Assembly (NCBI RefSeq): GCF_013348805.1
Contig: NZ_CP054690.1
Coordinates: forward strand, 5,394,001 to 5,458,000
DNA: 64,000 nt
Direction of reading: 5' to 3'
Source of the DNA: Rhodococcus sp. W8901
GTDB taxonomy: Bacteria; Actinomycetota; Actinomycetes; Mycobacteriales; Mycobacteriaceae
Below are positions 1 through 8,586 of this stretch, piece after piece (position 1 is the first letter of the stretch; every line of letters starts with the position of its first letter). The position numbers were made by a program, and so were the translations under genes. The notes under the pieces are model-generated. The model saw nothing but the letters and a program-made list of their open reading frames with translations, was not told the DNA's origin and did not search any database.

Positions 1-1
1 C

Positions 2-373
2 CGGATCGACGAGCGACATCTGCTGATGGTCGTGCTTCTCGTTGTCGTGTTGGGCGGGTTGGTCGTCCAGATCGTGGCGCACGCGCCGATCGAGATGATC
101 GCGTTCATGTCGGCGGGCCTGGTGGCGCTGCTGGTCGCGGCCGTGATCACCAGCCTCTTCCACTGGAAGGTCAGTGTCCACACCGGTGTGTCGGCAGGCG
201 TGACAGTCGTTCTGGCGCTCGCCGTGTCGCCGTGGTGGCTGCTGACGCTGGTCCTCACACCGTTGATCGGCTGGTCCCGGGTTCACCTCGGAGACCACAC
301 GCGCGGGCAGGTCGTCGTCGGCGCGCTCGCCGGAGCGCTCGCCGCCGGCCTGACCTACGCGTCCATCGCCTAG
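2..373 (+). CDS. PAP2-family phosphatase, C-terminal part (gene enters from the left edge)
   Basis: The reading frame is open from base 2, so the gene begins outside the window. About 120 residues remain, nearly all hydrophobic, with four or so membrane segments. The PAP2 signatures are visible in degenerate form: SVHTG (usual PSGH position) near window residue 58, and SRVHLGDHTRGQ (usual SRxxxxxHxxxD) near residue 95. Members dephosphorylate lipid phosphates or prenyl pyrophosphates at the membrane. The SVHTG variant and Q in place of the last Asp mean the substrate cannot be guessed. The downstream gene is convergent. Confidence 0.7.
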   Translation, partial: RIDERHLLMVVLLVVVLGGLVVQIVAHAPIEMIAFMSAGLVALLVAAVITSLFHWKVSVHTGVSAGVTVVLALAVSPWWLLTLVLTPLIGWSRVHLGDHTRGQVVVGALAGALAAGLTYASIA

Positions 374-398
374 GACGGCTCGTCGGCGCGACCCTCGA

Positions 399-728
399 TC
401 AGGCCGGCAGGTTCTCCGTGGCCCAGGCCGTGATCTCCCGCAGCGCCGGGAGAAGCGCCTGGCCGGACGGCGTCAGACTGTAACTGACAGCGATCGGCGG
501 ACCGTCGTCGACCACCCGCTGGACCAGTCCGGCCTTGCCCAGAACGCCGAGCCGCTCGGAGAGCACCGAGTCGCTGATGCCCGCGACCGCGCGGCGCAAC
601 TCGGAGAATCCGGCCGGGCCGGACAGCAGGGTCGCGAGAATGACGCCGTTCCAACGCTTCCCGAGAAACTCGAAGGCGCGTGCGAGGGCCGCGTCGCACG
701 CCCTCGGTTCGTGTTCCTTGATCGCCAT
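399..728 (-). CDS. HxlR-family winged-helix transcriptional regulator
   Basis: A 109-residue protein, normal for the family. The hallmark N-terminal Cys (CDAALARAFEFLGKRW) is followed by the winged helix with FSELRR, GISDSVLSERL and GLVQRVV, and ends with the typical ALREITAWA helix. HxlR proteins bind as dimers and often sense reactive electrophiles, quinones or aldehydes through that Cys. It is divergent from a nitroreductase-type oxidoreductase 77 bp away, which is the obvious target. A small dyad lies in the shared promoter region. Confidence 0.9.
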   Translation of the reverse strand: MAIKEHEPRACDAALARAFEFLGKRWNGVILATLLSGPAGFSELRRAVAGISDSVLSERLGVLGKAGLVQRVVDDGPPIAVSYSLTPSGQALLPALREITAWATENLPA

Positions 729-738
729 GCCCCGATCC

Positions 739-753
739 TAGCAACCAGTGCTA
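739..753. promoter_or_regulatory. Short dyad in the HxlR/nitroreductase intergenic region
   Basis: TAGCA, a 5-nt spacer, then TGCTA: a perfect 5+5 inverted repeat between the divergent genes. A related GCCACTAGT stretch follows about 12 bp on. The placement fits an HxlR operator, but the arms are short and chance is possible. Confidence 0.35.
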
Positions 754-805
754 CTTTCGACATAGCCACTAGTAATTTAGAAGTCGCAAGGAAGAAGGAA
801 GCATC

Positions 806-1429
806 ATGACCGAACTTGCCGAGGGCGTGACCCACACGCTCGGCACCCTCGACGAGGCCGGCCGCGCCGCGCTGTTCACCGAGGCGCGCACCGCGAACAC
901 GTTCGCCCCCACCCCCGTCAGCGACGCCGAGCTCGCCGAAATCTGGGAGCTCGCGAAGTGGGCGCCGACGGCAGCCAACACCCAGCCGCTGCGGGTGCTC
1001 TTCGTCCGCACCGACGAGGGTCGCGCGCGGCTCGCCCAGCACATGGCCGACGGCAACAAGGCGAAGGTGCAGGCAGCGCCCGCGGTGGCCGTACTCGCGG
1101 TGGACACCCGCTTCCACCAGCACATTCCGACAGTGTTCCCGATCCGCCCCGAAATGGCCGACTTCTACGAGGCCAACGAGGAGGTGCGCTCCGGCACCGG
1201 GTCGTTCAACTCGGCACTGCAGGCGGGCTACTTCATCCTCGCGGTCCGCGCGCTGGGCCTGGCGGCCGGGCCGATGGCCGGCTTCGACGCCGCCGGGATC
1301 GACGGCGAGTTCTTCGCGGACGGGCCGTGGAAGTCGATCCTTGTCGTCAACATCGGCCACCCCGGCGAGAACCCGTGGTTCGACCGTCTCCCCCGGCTCG
1401 ACCCGGCGGAGACCCTGCACTGGGCCTGA
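806..1429 (+). CDS. RutE/malonic-semialdehyde-reductase-type nitroreductase family protein
   Basis: A 207-residue FMN-dependent NAD(P)H oxidoreductase of the HadB/RutE branch. Recognisable blocks are LFTEARTANTF, LAKWAPTAANTQP, VDTRFHQHIP.VFP, GSFNSALQAGYFILAVRALGLAAGPMAGFD and the C-terminal LPRLDPAETLHW. RutE reduces malonic semialdehyde to 3-hydroxypropionate in pyrimidine breakdown, but no other rut gene is nearby, so here it may be a general quinone, nitro or aldehyde reductase. A good ribosome site (GGAAGAAGGAAG) ends a few bases before the ATG. The divergent HxlR regulator probably controls it, a common electrophile-defence arrangement. Confidence 0.88.
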   Translation: MTELAEGVTHTLGTLDEAGRAALFTEARTANTFAPTPVSDAELAEIWELAKWAPTAANTQPLRVLFVRTDEGRARLAQHMADGNKAKVQAAPAVAVLAVDTRFHQHIPTVFPIRPEMADFYEANEEVRSGTGSFNSALQAGYFILAVRALGLAAGPMAGFDAAGIDGEFFADGPWKSILVVNIGHPGENPWFDRLPRLDPAETLHWA

Positions 1430-1436
1430 GACGTCG

Positions 1437-2324
1437 TCAGCTCCCCGTCGCCGCGATCTCGGTGAGCAGGGTGGACGCTCGGTCGATGGCATCGTCGGCC
1501 GAGCGTCCCTCGCCCTGCACCGCACCCACCACGAGGCGGCCGGGCGCACCGACGGTCGCGGCGAAGAGAAAGACCCCACCCGCCTCGTCCGTGGTGCCGG
1601 TCTTGAGGCCCACCACGCCCTGCCGGCCGAGCAGCCAGTTCGTGTTCCGCACGACCCCGACGCCGGAGATCACCGCGTCGGGCCGTGCCACGATCTCGGC
1701 GATCACGGGGTGTCGCATCGCGGCCGCGGCGAGCAGCGTCAGATCGTGCGCGGTGCTGGTCGTCGAAGGCGAGAACCCGCTCGCGTCGGATCCGACCGTG
1801 GTGGCGGTCATGCCGAGTGAGCGGACCAGACCGGTCGCCGCCGTCCGGTAGTCGGCGAGCGAACCGAACGCCCACGTGGCGAGGGTGTCCGCCAGGTTGT
1901 TGGCCGACGGCAGCAGCATGCCCTCGAGGATCTCCCGTTGGGTCAGCTCTTGTCCCTGCCCGACCACCACCACGGAACCCTCGCGGGCGGCGTAGCTGCG
2001 GTACAGCTCGGCGTCGGCCTCCGTCATCGTCAGGACGGGGCCGTCCTCACCCGGCGCCAGCGGTTCCTTCCCCAACACCGTCAACGCGGTGATGATCTTC
2101 GCGGTGCTCGCGGTCGGTTGTGGGCGCTGCTTCGGATTCGCGACCCGGACCTGACCGTTCTCGTCGTCGGCGAGCACGTACGCGGTGGACGCCCCGTGTC
2201 GGTACAGGCTGACCGGGCCACCGGATCCCGGGGCCGCCATCAGATCCACGAACCAGAGTGCGGCGACGACGAGCAGGATCACGATGGCGATCGGGAGGAC
2301 GAGCCCCCTTCGAAGGTTGTGCAT
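1437..2324 (-). CDS. D-alanyl-D-alanine carboxypeptidase (peptidase S11, PBP5 type)
   Basis: All three active-site motifs of S11 serine peptidases are present: STAK (Ser73/Lys76), SAN (140-142) and KTGT (241-244). A single N-terminal membrane anchor (about residues 8-28) places the catalytic domain outside the membrane, where the enzyme trims the terminal D-Ala from peptidoglycan stem peptides. I start at the ATG at 2324; an in-frame GTG three codons upstream is also possible. At 295 residues it lacks the long C-terminal tail of E. coli PBP5, as is usual in actinomycetes. It is divergent from a two-component system, which may respond to envelope state. Confidence 0.92.
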   Translation of the reverse strand: MHNLRRGLVLPIAIVILLVVAALWFVDLMAAPGSGGPVSLYRHGASTAYVLADDENGQVRVANPKQRPQPTASTAKIITALTVLGKEPLAPGEDGPVLTMTEADAELYRSYAAREGSVVVVGQGQELTQREILEGMLLPSANNLADTLATWAFGSLADYRTAATGLVRSLGMTATTVGSDASGFSPSTTSTAHDLTLLAAAAMRHPVIAEIVARPDAVISGVGVVRNTNWLLGRQGVVGLKTGTTDEAGGVFLFAATVGAPGRLVVGAVQGEGRSADDAIDRASTLLTEIAATGS

Positions 2325-2435
2325 GCCGTCCACCGTCGCGGCGGCGTATTCGGATCCTGCCGGGGTTGTGTCACCGTTCTGCTACAACGTGTGGCGCTCA
2401 TTGTGGCGTCCGGTCCCGCCCGGAGGATGGGGTCC

Positions 2436-3122
2436 ATGAGTTCGGTGCTGCTGATCGAGGACGACGACAACCTGCGTGACGCATTCGGTCTCGCGCTCGG
2501 TCGTTACGGGCACACGGTGACGCCGGCCGCCTCCGGATCGACCGGGATCGCCGCGCTGGGGAGCGGAACGTTCGACATCGTGGTGCTCGACGTCATGCTC
2601 CCGGACGTCGACGGATTCGAGGTGTGTCGGCGGATCCGGTCCGACAGTACCGTCCCGATCGTGATGCTGACCGCCCGCGGCGAGGACGTCGACGTGGTCT
2701 CAGGCCTCGAAACCGGGGCTGACGACTACGTGGTCAAGCCGGTTCAGCCGCGGATCCTCGACGCCCGCATCAAGGCGGTACTGCGACGCACGGCCGGAGC
2801 CACGGTTCCCGAATCCGCCCGCGAGGTGCACGGCGACCTCGTGATCGACCGCGACGCGTTGACGGTCACCGAGGGTGCCCGTCGGCCCGCTCTCACCCGC
2901 ACCGAGTGGCAGCTGCTGCTGGCACTCTCGGAGCGTCCCGGTCAGGTGTTCTCCCGGGAACAACTGCTCGAAAGGGTGTGGGGCTTCGACCATCTGGGTG
3001 GGTCCCGCCTCGTCGACGCCTGTGTGCAGCGGTTGCGCGCGAAGCTCGAGAAGGATCCGTCGGCACCGCGGTACGTGCAGACGGTACGCGGCTTCGGCTA
3101 CCGATTCGGGCCGGTCGCATGA
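2436..3122 (+). CDS. OmpR-family response regulator
   Basis: 228 residues: a receiver domain (1-115) followed by a winged-helix DNA-binding domain (about 130-227). The acidic pocket (Glu8, Asp9, Asp10), phospho-acceptor Asp52 in LDVMLPDVDG, Thr79 and Lys101 are all present. The effector domain shows LTRTEWQLLLAL and VDACVQRLRAKLE..YVQTVRGFGYRF. I chose the ATG at 2436 because GGAGG lies 9 nt upstream; the in-frame ATG at 2427 touches that GGAGG. Its stop overlaps the kinase start (ATGA), so the pair is translationally coupled. The divergent carboxypeptidase suggests cell-envelope control, which is inference. Confidence 0.93.
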   Translation: MSSVLLIEDDDNLRDAFGLALGRYGHTVTPAASGSTGIAALGSGTFDIVVLDVMLPDVDGFEVCRRIRSDSTVPIVMLTARGEDVDVVSGLETGADDYVVKPVQPRILDARIKAVLRRTAGATVPESAREVHGDLVIDRDALTVTEGARRPALTRTEWQLLLALSERPGQVFSREQLLERVWGFDHLGGSRLVDACVQRLRAKLEKDPSAPRYVQTVRGFGYRFGPVA

Positions 3123-4537
3123 GCTGGCGCAGACCCGGGCTGCAGGCCCAACTTGTGGTGGTGCTCTCGGCACTCGCGTTCGTCGCCGCGGTCGCGGCCT
3201 CGGCGGCGGTGTACCTCCAGGCGCGCAACAACATCTTCTCGGCGGCCCAGGACCAGATCCTGAACGGGTTCGCCGACACCATCGACGCCGCCTCCGACTG
3301 GATCGGACCGGAGCCGACCCGCCGCGAACTGGCGGAGCTCACCATTGTCGGCGACGGCAGCGTGGCGCGCTCCGGGAACGTCCAGGTCGGCAGCTGGCCG
3401 TTCGACGTCCCCGACCCGCCGCAGGCGCTGCTGAATCGCGTGGAGCAGTCCCCGATGCCGGTCTTCCAGCGCGAGTCCGGGCACGCCGTGCCGCTCTTCT
3501 ACGTCGCCGGGCAGATCCGGAACGACTGGAACAGTGAGGAGTTGACTCAACCGGTGCTGGTCACCGCCGTATACAACCTCGCGCAGGCCCAGTCCCAGAT
3601 CGACAGCCTCGAGCGCCGGGCCGCAGCCGTCGCCGCCGTCGTCGCGGTCCTCGGCGCCCTGATCGGTCTGTGGATGGCACGCAGACTGGTGCTTCCGTTG
3701 CGCCAACTCAACGCGGCGGCCGCATCACTCGTCCCGGGCACACCCCGCCGCGAGCTGACCGCCGCGGCCGGACACGAACTGGCCGAGCTGGTCTCGACGT
3801 TCAACCGGACTGCGGCAGAACTCGATCGCACCGTCGCCGACCTCGCGGCCAAGGAGGCCGACGCGCGACGCTTCGTCGCCGACGTGTTCCACGAACTCCG
3901 CACGCCACTCGCCGCGCTCGTCGCGGTCGCCGAGATCCTCGAGGACGACGCGGCGTCGATGGAGCCCGACACCGCGCGGGCGGCCCGAATCGTGAGCCGC
4001 GGCACGGAACGACTCTCCCGACTCACCGAGGACGTCATCGAGATCTCGCGCTTCGACACCGGCCGCGCCGACCTGGACCTGCACGTCCACGATCTGACTG
4101 AACTGACCCGGGAATCGCTCGGCACCCGCGGATTCGAGGACCGGGTGCGGCTGATCGACGGCACCCCCGTCCGGAGCACCGTGGACAGGCGGCGGCTGGA
4201 CATCGTGATCGGGAACCTCGTGGCGAATGCGCTCGCCCACGGACGACCACCGGTCGTGATGACCGTGACCGGGGACGACGAGACGGCCGTCCTCTCCGTC
4301 ACCGATCACGGCCCGCCCATCCCGGACGACCAGCGCCGACGGTTGTTCGAGCGCTTCTACAAGGCCGACGCGTCCCGCGGCGGCACCGAGGGCAGCGGCA
4401 TCGGGCTGGCCCTGGTCGAGGAGAACGTCACCCTGCACGGCGGAACCATCACCGTCACATCGGGTTCCGGTGGCAACACCTTCACCGTCAGGCTGCCCCG
4501 ACTGCCCCGGCTTCCCGGTCATGCGAACGAGACGTGA
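3119..4537 (+). CDS. Membrane sensor histidine kinase, partner of the preceding response regulator
   Basis: 472 residues. A first membrane helix (about 12-35) and a second (about 167-188) enclose a roughly 130-residue extracytoplasmic sensor region. HAMP follows, then the dimerisation helix with FVADVFHELRTP (phospho-acceptor His258), an N box (IVIGNLVANALAHG), DHGPPIP and GSGIGLALVEENV. The start overlaps the regulator stop by 4 nt. Earlier in-frame starts would run into the regulator coding sequence and were dismissed. General organisation resembles actinobacterial envelope-stress pairs, but the signal is unknown. Confidence 0.93.
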   Translation: MSWRRPGLQAQLVVVLSALAFVAAVAASAAVYLQARNNIFSAAQDQILNGFADTIDAASDWIGPEPTRRELAELTIVGDGSVARSGNVQVGSWPFDVPDPPQALLNRVEQSPMPVFQRESGHAVPLFYVAGQIRNDWNSEELTQPVLVTAVYNLAQAQSQIDSLERRAAAVAAVVAVLGALIGLWMARRLVLPLRQLNAAAASLVPGTPRRELTAAAGHELAELVSTFNRTAAELDRTVADLAAKEADARRFVADVFHELRTPLAALVAVAEILEDDAASMEPDTARAARIVSRGTERLSRLTEDVIEISRFDTGRADLDLHVHDLTELTRESLGTRGFEDRVRLIDGTPVRSTVDRRRLDIVIGNLVANALAHGRPPVVMTVTGDDETAVLSVTDHGPPIPDDQRRRLFERFYKADASRGGTEGSGIGLALVEENVTLHGGTITVTSGSGGNTFTVRLPRLPRLPGHANET

Positions 4538-4749
4538 GCGGCGCACCCCGCCCACACAGGAGACTCACATCCCCACCTCAGGGGTCGCTCGAGGTCGGGG
4601 CATCTACTGGAACGTGCAGACCGACCGGTGCGGTTCGAGATCACGACATGGCCCCGGCCACGGAGGGATGGCGGACTCGGCGGTGGCGGGGGGCTGGGCG
4701 GCTTCGGCAGCTAGAAATCCGGTCCGCTCGCAGGTTCCGGGTCCGCAGG

Positions 4750-5766
4750 TCACCGGCCCGGAACAGGCACCTGCCCGTCGCTCACAGGCCAGTCGGCGAT
4801 GCTCCGCAACAGATCGTTGAGGTGGGTACAGGTGTCGACACCGCGGAACTCACGCCGGACCCGCGCCTCCACCTCTGCCACCGCCATGCCCACGAGGCGA
4901 CCGGCGCTCGCGACCGCGCCCGGGCAGTCGAACCACGGCAGCACGCGCGGCGTCGCGACGGCCTCCCGGATGACGCCGGTCTCGGCGTCCGCGACCACCG
5001 CGAGCTGGTACTCGTGGATCACGGTCTCGACCCCGTCGGCGCGGCCGTAGGTGTCGCGGAACATCGCGTCGATGTGCACCGCGCCGTCGGCGACCCAACG
5101 GTCGATGCGCCGACTTCGACGCATCGAGTGCGGGGCGAGCGGGCCCGGCAGTCGACCGAAGGCGTCGTCGATCCGCGGCGCGACCGGACCGTCCGCGACG
5201 GGGCTACGCCCACGCACCCCGATCGTCGCGATGAGGGCTCCGCGTTCGGCGTATCCGGCGCACTGGTCACCGACGGGAACGTATCCGGTACTCGCAGTTA
5301 CGCTTTGCGGATCCAACTCGTTCGCCGCGGACACCGCGTGCCCGGAGATGAGGGTGCCCAACGGCACGTCGTCGAGCAGCAACACCAGCGGCGTATCCCG
5401 GCGGACGGCACCGCCCGCGACGACCGCGCCCAGACGTCCACGGAACCCGGAGATTGCGGATTCGCCGACGAGGCCCGCGAGTTCCGGGACGGCGGGCGTG
5501 GTCTCCAGGCCGGTCAGAACGCGGCCGCGGTGGTAATCCACAGCTGCTCGGAGAGCAGCCGTTTCACGAACCGACGGAAACCGGTCCGCGTCGATCTCGA
5601 AATCCCACGCCCGCCCCGACAGTTCGAGTGCGCCGCCGATCCCGGTCGGCCGGTCCAGGTCCAGACACGTCACGCGCCGACGCGATGTCGCACGCGCCAC
5701 TGGGGCCTCCGCCCGCGGTCCGCGCACGGAACCGTGCAACGCGGGGTCCGGTACGCGCTCGCTCAT
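4750..5766 (-). CDS. DUF2889 domain-containing protein
   Basis: About 338 residues from the ATG at 5766; an in-frame start 12 codons upstream exists but has no better ribosome site. The C-terminal half carries the DUF2889 hallmarks: RRSRRIDRW, DAMFRDTYGRADGVETVIHEYQLAVVADAETGVI, and the Cys-His motif CPGA...CTHLNDLLRSIAD. The function of DUF2889 proteins is not established; they occur scattered in proteobacteria and actinomycetes, often near lipid or aromatic metabolism. No operon partner is evident, and a LuxR-type regulator is divergent from it. Confidence 0.75.
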   Translation of the reverse strand: MSERVPDPALHGSVRGPRAEAPVARATSRRRVTCLDLDRPTGIGGALELSGRAWDFEIDADRFPSVRETAALRAAVDYHRGRVLTGLETTPAVPELAGLVGESAISGFRGRLGAVVAGGAVRRDTPLVLLLDDVPLGTLISGHAVSAANELDPQSVTASTGYVPVGDQCAGYAERGALIATIGVRGRSPVADGPVAPRIDDAFGRLPGPLAPHSMRRSRRIDRWVADGAVHIDAMFRDTYGRADGVETVIHEYQLAVVADAETGVIREAVATPRVLPWFDCPGAVASAGRLVGMAVAEVEARVRREFRGVDTCTHLNDLLRSIADWPVSDGQVPVPGR

Positions 5767-5961
5767 GCAGACGACGGTGCCTCGGGACCCGGAAACCGTC
5801 AAGACGGGGTCTCATCCGTCGGGACGAGGGCCACGAACAGACCGGTCTTTTTGGTTTGCAATGATCGGACTCGGACAGGTTGATGGAGCGGATGTCCGTG
5901 TTTGCCCGCCATCATGACTGTCGGCGTGCACAATCGAGACCGAAACGGGGGGTGGATCTTG

Positions 5962-8562
5962 ATGAGACAGCGTCGAGACAATCATTGTCCCGACCCCCCA
6001 CCGCGCCGCAGTTCGACGTGGGCGCCACCCCGGAAGCGACTGCTCGCCCGCTTGGATCGCAACTCTCCGATCACCGTCATTCGCGCGCCACAGGGGTTCG
6101 GCAAGCTCGATCTGGTCAGGTCCTGGCTGGATACTGCTCGTTCGGACTTCCGTGCGGTGCTGTGGATTCCGGCCCCCACCGGGACTCCGGATTCCGGAGC
6201 GTTCTGGACCACGGTGATGGATCGGATCCGCACTGCGGGCGTCATTGCCGGGGAAACGAATCCGGATGGCGATGCCACCTCGGCGGCCGAGTCGGTCCGC
6301 GAGTTCCTTGCGCGGAGCGGGGCGCCGGTACTTCTCGTGCTGGTGCGGGTCGATCTGGTTCGTGACGACCGGATCGAGGAGGAGATTCTCCACCTGCTCG
6401 ACCGCTGCCACAACGTCAACATCGTCGCGACCACGTGCGGACGGTCGCTGTTCGGCGATCCGATCCGTGTGGAACCGACGCACGAATTGATTCTCACGCG
6501 CGATCTTCTCTACACCCGCGAGGATGCCCGAGAGCTGTTCGCACACTCCGAAATCGAGCTCGAGCCGGGCGAACTGGAGTACATCCTGGAGCGCGTCGGC
6601 TCGTTGCCGGCGCTCATGCGTGTCGCGGTCGTGGTCGCCAAGACGCTGCCCGACCTCGCGGGTCGGCGGGCGCTGCTCGCGCATCGGCTCGACAACGCGA
6701 TCGACCGATACGTGCATTCCACTGTCCTCGCACGCCTTTCGGTTGACGCCGATCGCAATTTCGTCATCGCGGTGGCATCTGCCCGCGTCATCACTCCGGA
6801 CGTCGCGACACTGCTCACCGGGGTGGACGACGCGGCCCGGCGTCTCGAGTCTCTCGAATCCGCCGGAATCGTCAACCATTGCGAGACGGCGTTCGAGGAC
6901 GCCTGGGAGTTCGCCCCCGCGATCCGGGACCGGCTGATCGCCGCCCAGGAGTCGGTCGGCATCCAGCCCGCGCAGAACCTGACGAAACTCGCCCGTCATT
7001 CGCTGGAACGAGGGGACGTCGCCGGCGGCCTGGCGTACGCGGCCGAAGCCCGTGACTGGGATCTCGCGATCGATCTGATCGACACGCACTGGGTCGGTCT
7101 CGTCGGAAGTCATCTCACCGTACTGCGGGCAGTCCTCCGTGAAGTGCCGGAGGAGCGGCTCGCGTCGCGTCCCGCGATCAAGGCCGGACGCGACCTGTTC
7201 ACGGCCCTCGACACGCAGTCCACGATTCCGGAGAGCGTCCTGCCCGACGATCCGAGGGACGTCGAGACATCCGGAGCCGCTCCGGCTGCCGAGCACGCGC
7301 TCGCCGTCGGTTGCGTACAGGCCCTCATGCTGCGGCTGGCGGGCGAGCACGAGCGCGCTGCGGAGTTGACGCGCCGGCTGTCGCACCTTGTCCGCGGGGC
7401 ACTGGACGCCCGGCCCGACGAGATCGGACCCCAGCTTCCGGGCATGCGGCTGCAGTGGGGGATCACCTACCAACTCGCGGGGGCGTTTCCCGAGTCCACG
7501 GTCGAGCTCCGCCTCGCCCATCGCGGCGCCCTGGCACAACGGATCCGTGTCGGGGCCCGCCACGCCGCCGGCAACTCCGCGATGAACTGGGCTGTCGTCG
7601 GCGAACCGGGACGCGCCACGGAATGGCTCGAACTCGAGGACGCCCACCCGGACCCGGACGGCTGGCTCGAACCGCGGGCCAAGGTCGGCGGTCTCGTCGC
7701 CCGCACCCTGGTGGCGGTGGACCGGCTGGACTTCACGGCGGCGGCCGCCTGGCTCGACGAGCTGGGTGAGGCGTCCGGGCGAGAAGAGCTGTGGCCGTTC
7801 GTGACCTATGCGCACGGACGCTTCGCGTTGGCCGCCGGTCAAGCGCATGCCGGAATGGCCGTCCTGCAGCGGGCGATCGCATCGCATGCCGCGGTGCTGC
7901 GCCCGGGATCGACGATCGATCTGGTGCTGACGGCCCTCGAGGTCGATCTGCGCCTGGCGCTCGGCGAAGGCAACCGGGCACTGTCTGTCCTCTCCACGCA
8001 GACTCCCGACGAGCCGATCCTCGCGGCGACCGCGGCCCGCGCCCGCCTGCTCACCGGTGCGCCGGCGGCAGCACTGGCGCTGTGCCGCAAGTTCGATTGG
8101 TTCAGCTACCCGTTCACCCGCACCCAACTGGAGGCGCTGCTCGTCGAGGCCGCCGCCCATCGGGCCCTGGGTGAGAACGCCGCCGCGACACGGGCCTGGC
8201 AACGCGCGGCCGCCATCGCGGACCGCGCCGGGCTGGTGAGCACGCTCTCGACGGTGCCGCGAGAGTTGTTGGCAGCGCTCGACTCCGCCGCGGCGAGCCC
8301 GTCGTCGACCGCGCGCGTCCTGCTCGCGTCCGATGCGCCCGAGATGTACCCGGCGGCCGTGCATCACGTCGACCTCACCGCGCGCGAGCGGGCCGTGCTC
8401 GCCGAACTGGCGGTGGGTCTGTCGACGGTCGAGATGGCCCGCAAGCTGTTCGTCTCGACCAATACGATCAAGAGCCAGTTGCGGTCGCTCTACCGGAAGA
8501 TCGGCGCCCACTCCCGCGACGAAGCGTTGGAGATCGCGTACCGCACCGGTTTGATCGACTGA
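5962..8562 (+). CDS. Large LuxR-type regulator (LAL/MalT-like) with degenerate P-loop
   Basis: 866 residues from the ATG at 5962, preceded by GGGGGTGG about 7 nt upstream; TTG/ATG starts up to 60 bp earlier are in frame but weaker. The N-terminal domain resembles the STAND ATPase of MalT, but the Walker A reads APQGFGKLD: the Ser/Thr after Lys is replaced by Leu. A long helical, TPR-like middle follows. The last 60 residues form a LuxR HTH (LTARERAVLAELAVGLSTVEMARKL and VSTNTIKSQLRSLYRKIGAHSR). It closely parallels the gene at 17881, so the two are paralogues. It is followed after 24 bp by the SMI1/KNR4 gene, a likely co-transcribed pair. Inducer unknown. Confidence 0.88.
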   Translation: MRQRRDNHCPDPPPRRSSTWAPPRKRLLARLDRNSPITVIRAPQGFGKLDLVRSWLDTARSDFRAVLWIPAPTGTPDSGAFWTTVMDRIRTAGVIAGETNPDGDATSAAESVREFLARSGAPVLLVLVRVDLVRDDRIEEEILHLLDRCHNVNIVATTCGRSLFGDPIRVEPTHELILTRDLLYTREDARELFAHSEIELEPGELEYILERVGSLPALMRVAVVVAKTLPDLAGRRALLAHRLDNAIDRYVHSTVLARLSVDADRNFVIAVASARVITPDVATLLTGVDDAARRLESLESAGIVNHCETAFEDAWEFAPAIRDRLIAAQESVGIQPAQNLTKLARHSLERGDVAGGLAYAAEARDWDLAIDLIDTHWVGLVGSHLTVLRAVLREVPEERLASRPAIKAGRDLFTALDTQSTIPESVLPDDPRDVETSGAAPAAEHALAVGCVQALMLRLAGEHERAAELTRRLSHLVRGALDARPDEIGPQLPGMRLQWGITYQLAGAFPESTVELRLAHRGALAQRIRVGARHAAGNSAMNWAVVGEPGRATEWLELEDAHPDPDGWLEPRAKVGGLVARTLVAVDRLDFTAAAAWLDELGEASGREELWPFVTYAHGRFALAAGQAHAGMAVLQRAIASHAAVLRPGSTIDLVLTALEVDLRLALGEGNRALSVLSTQTPDEPILAATAARARLLTGAPAAALALCRKFDWFSYPFTRTQLEALLVEAAAHRALGENAAATRAWQRAAAIADRAGLVSTLSTVPRELLAALDSAAASPSSTARVLLASDAPEMYPAAVHHVDLTARERAVLAELAVGLSTVEMARKLFVSTNTIKSQLRSLYRKIGAHSRDEALEIAYRTGLID

Positions 8563-8586
8563 AGGCCGTTCGAGAGGAACCCCGAC

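Noticed and set aside
2427-2435. Alternative start of the response regulator
   Set aside because: The ribosome site touches this ATG; the ATG at 2436 has the proper distance.
4660-4760. tRNA-like stretch (GGAGGGATGGCGGACTCGGC, then GGTTCCGGGTCC)
   Set aside because: It resembles the D-arm and T-arm of a Leu/Ser tRNA, but the acceptor arms do not pair and there is no proper anticodon stem-loop or 3' end.
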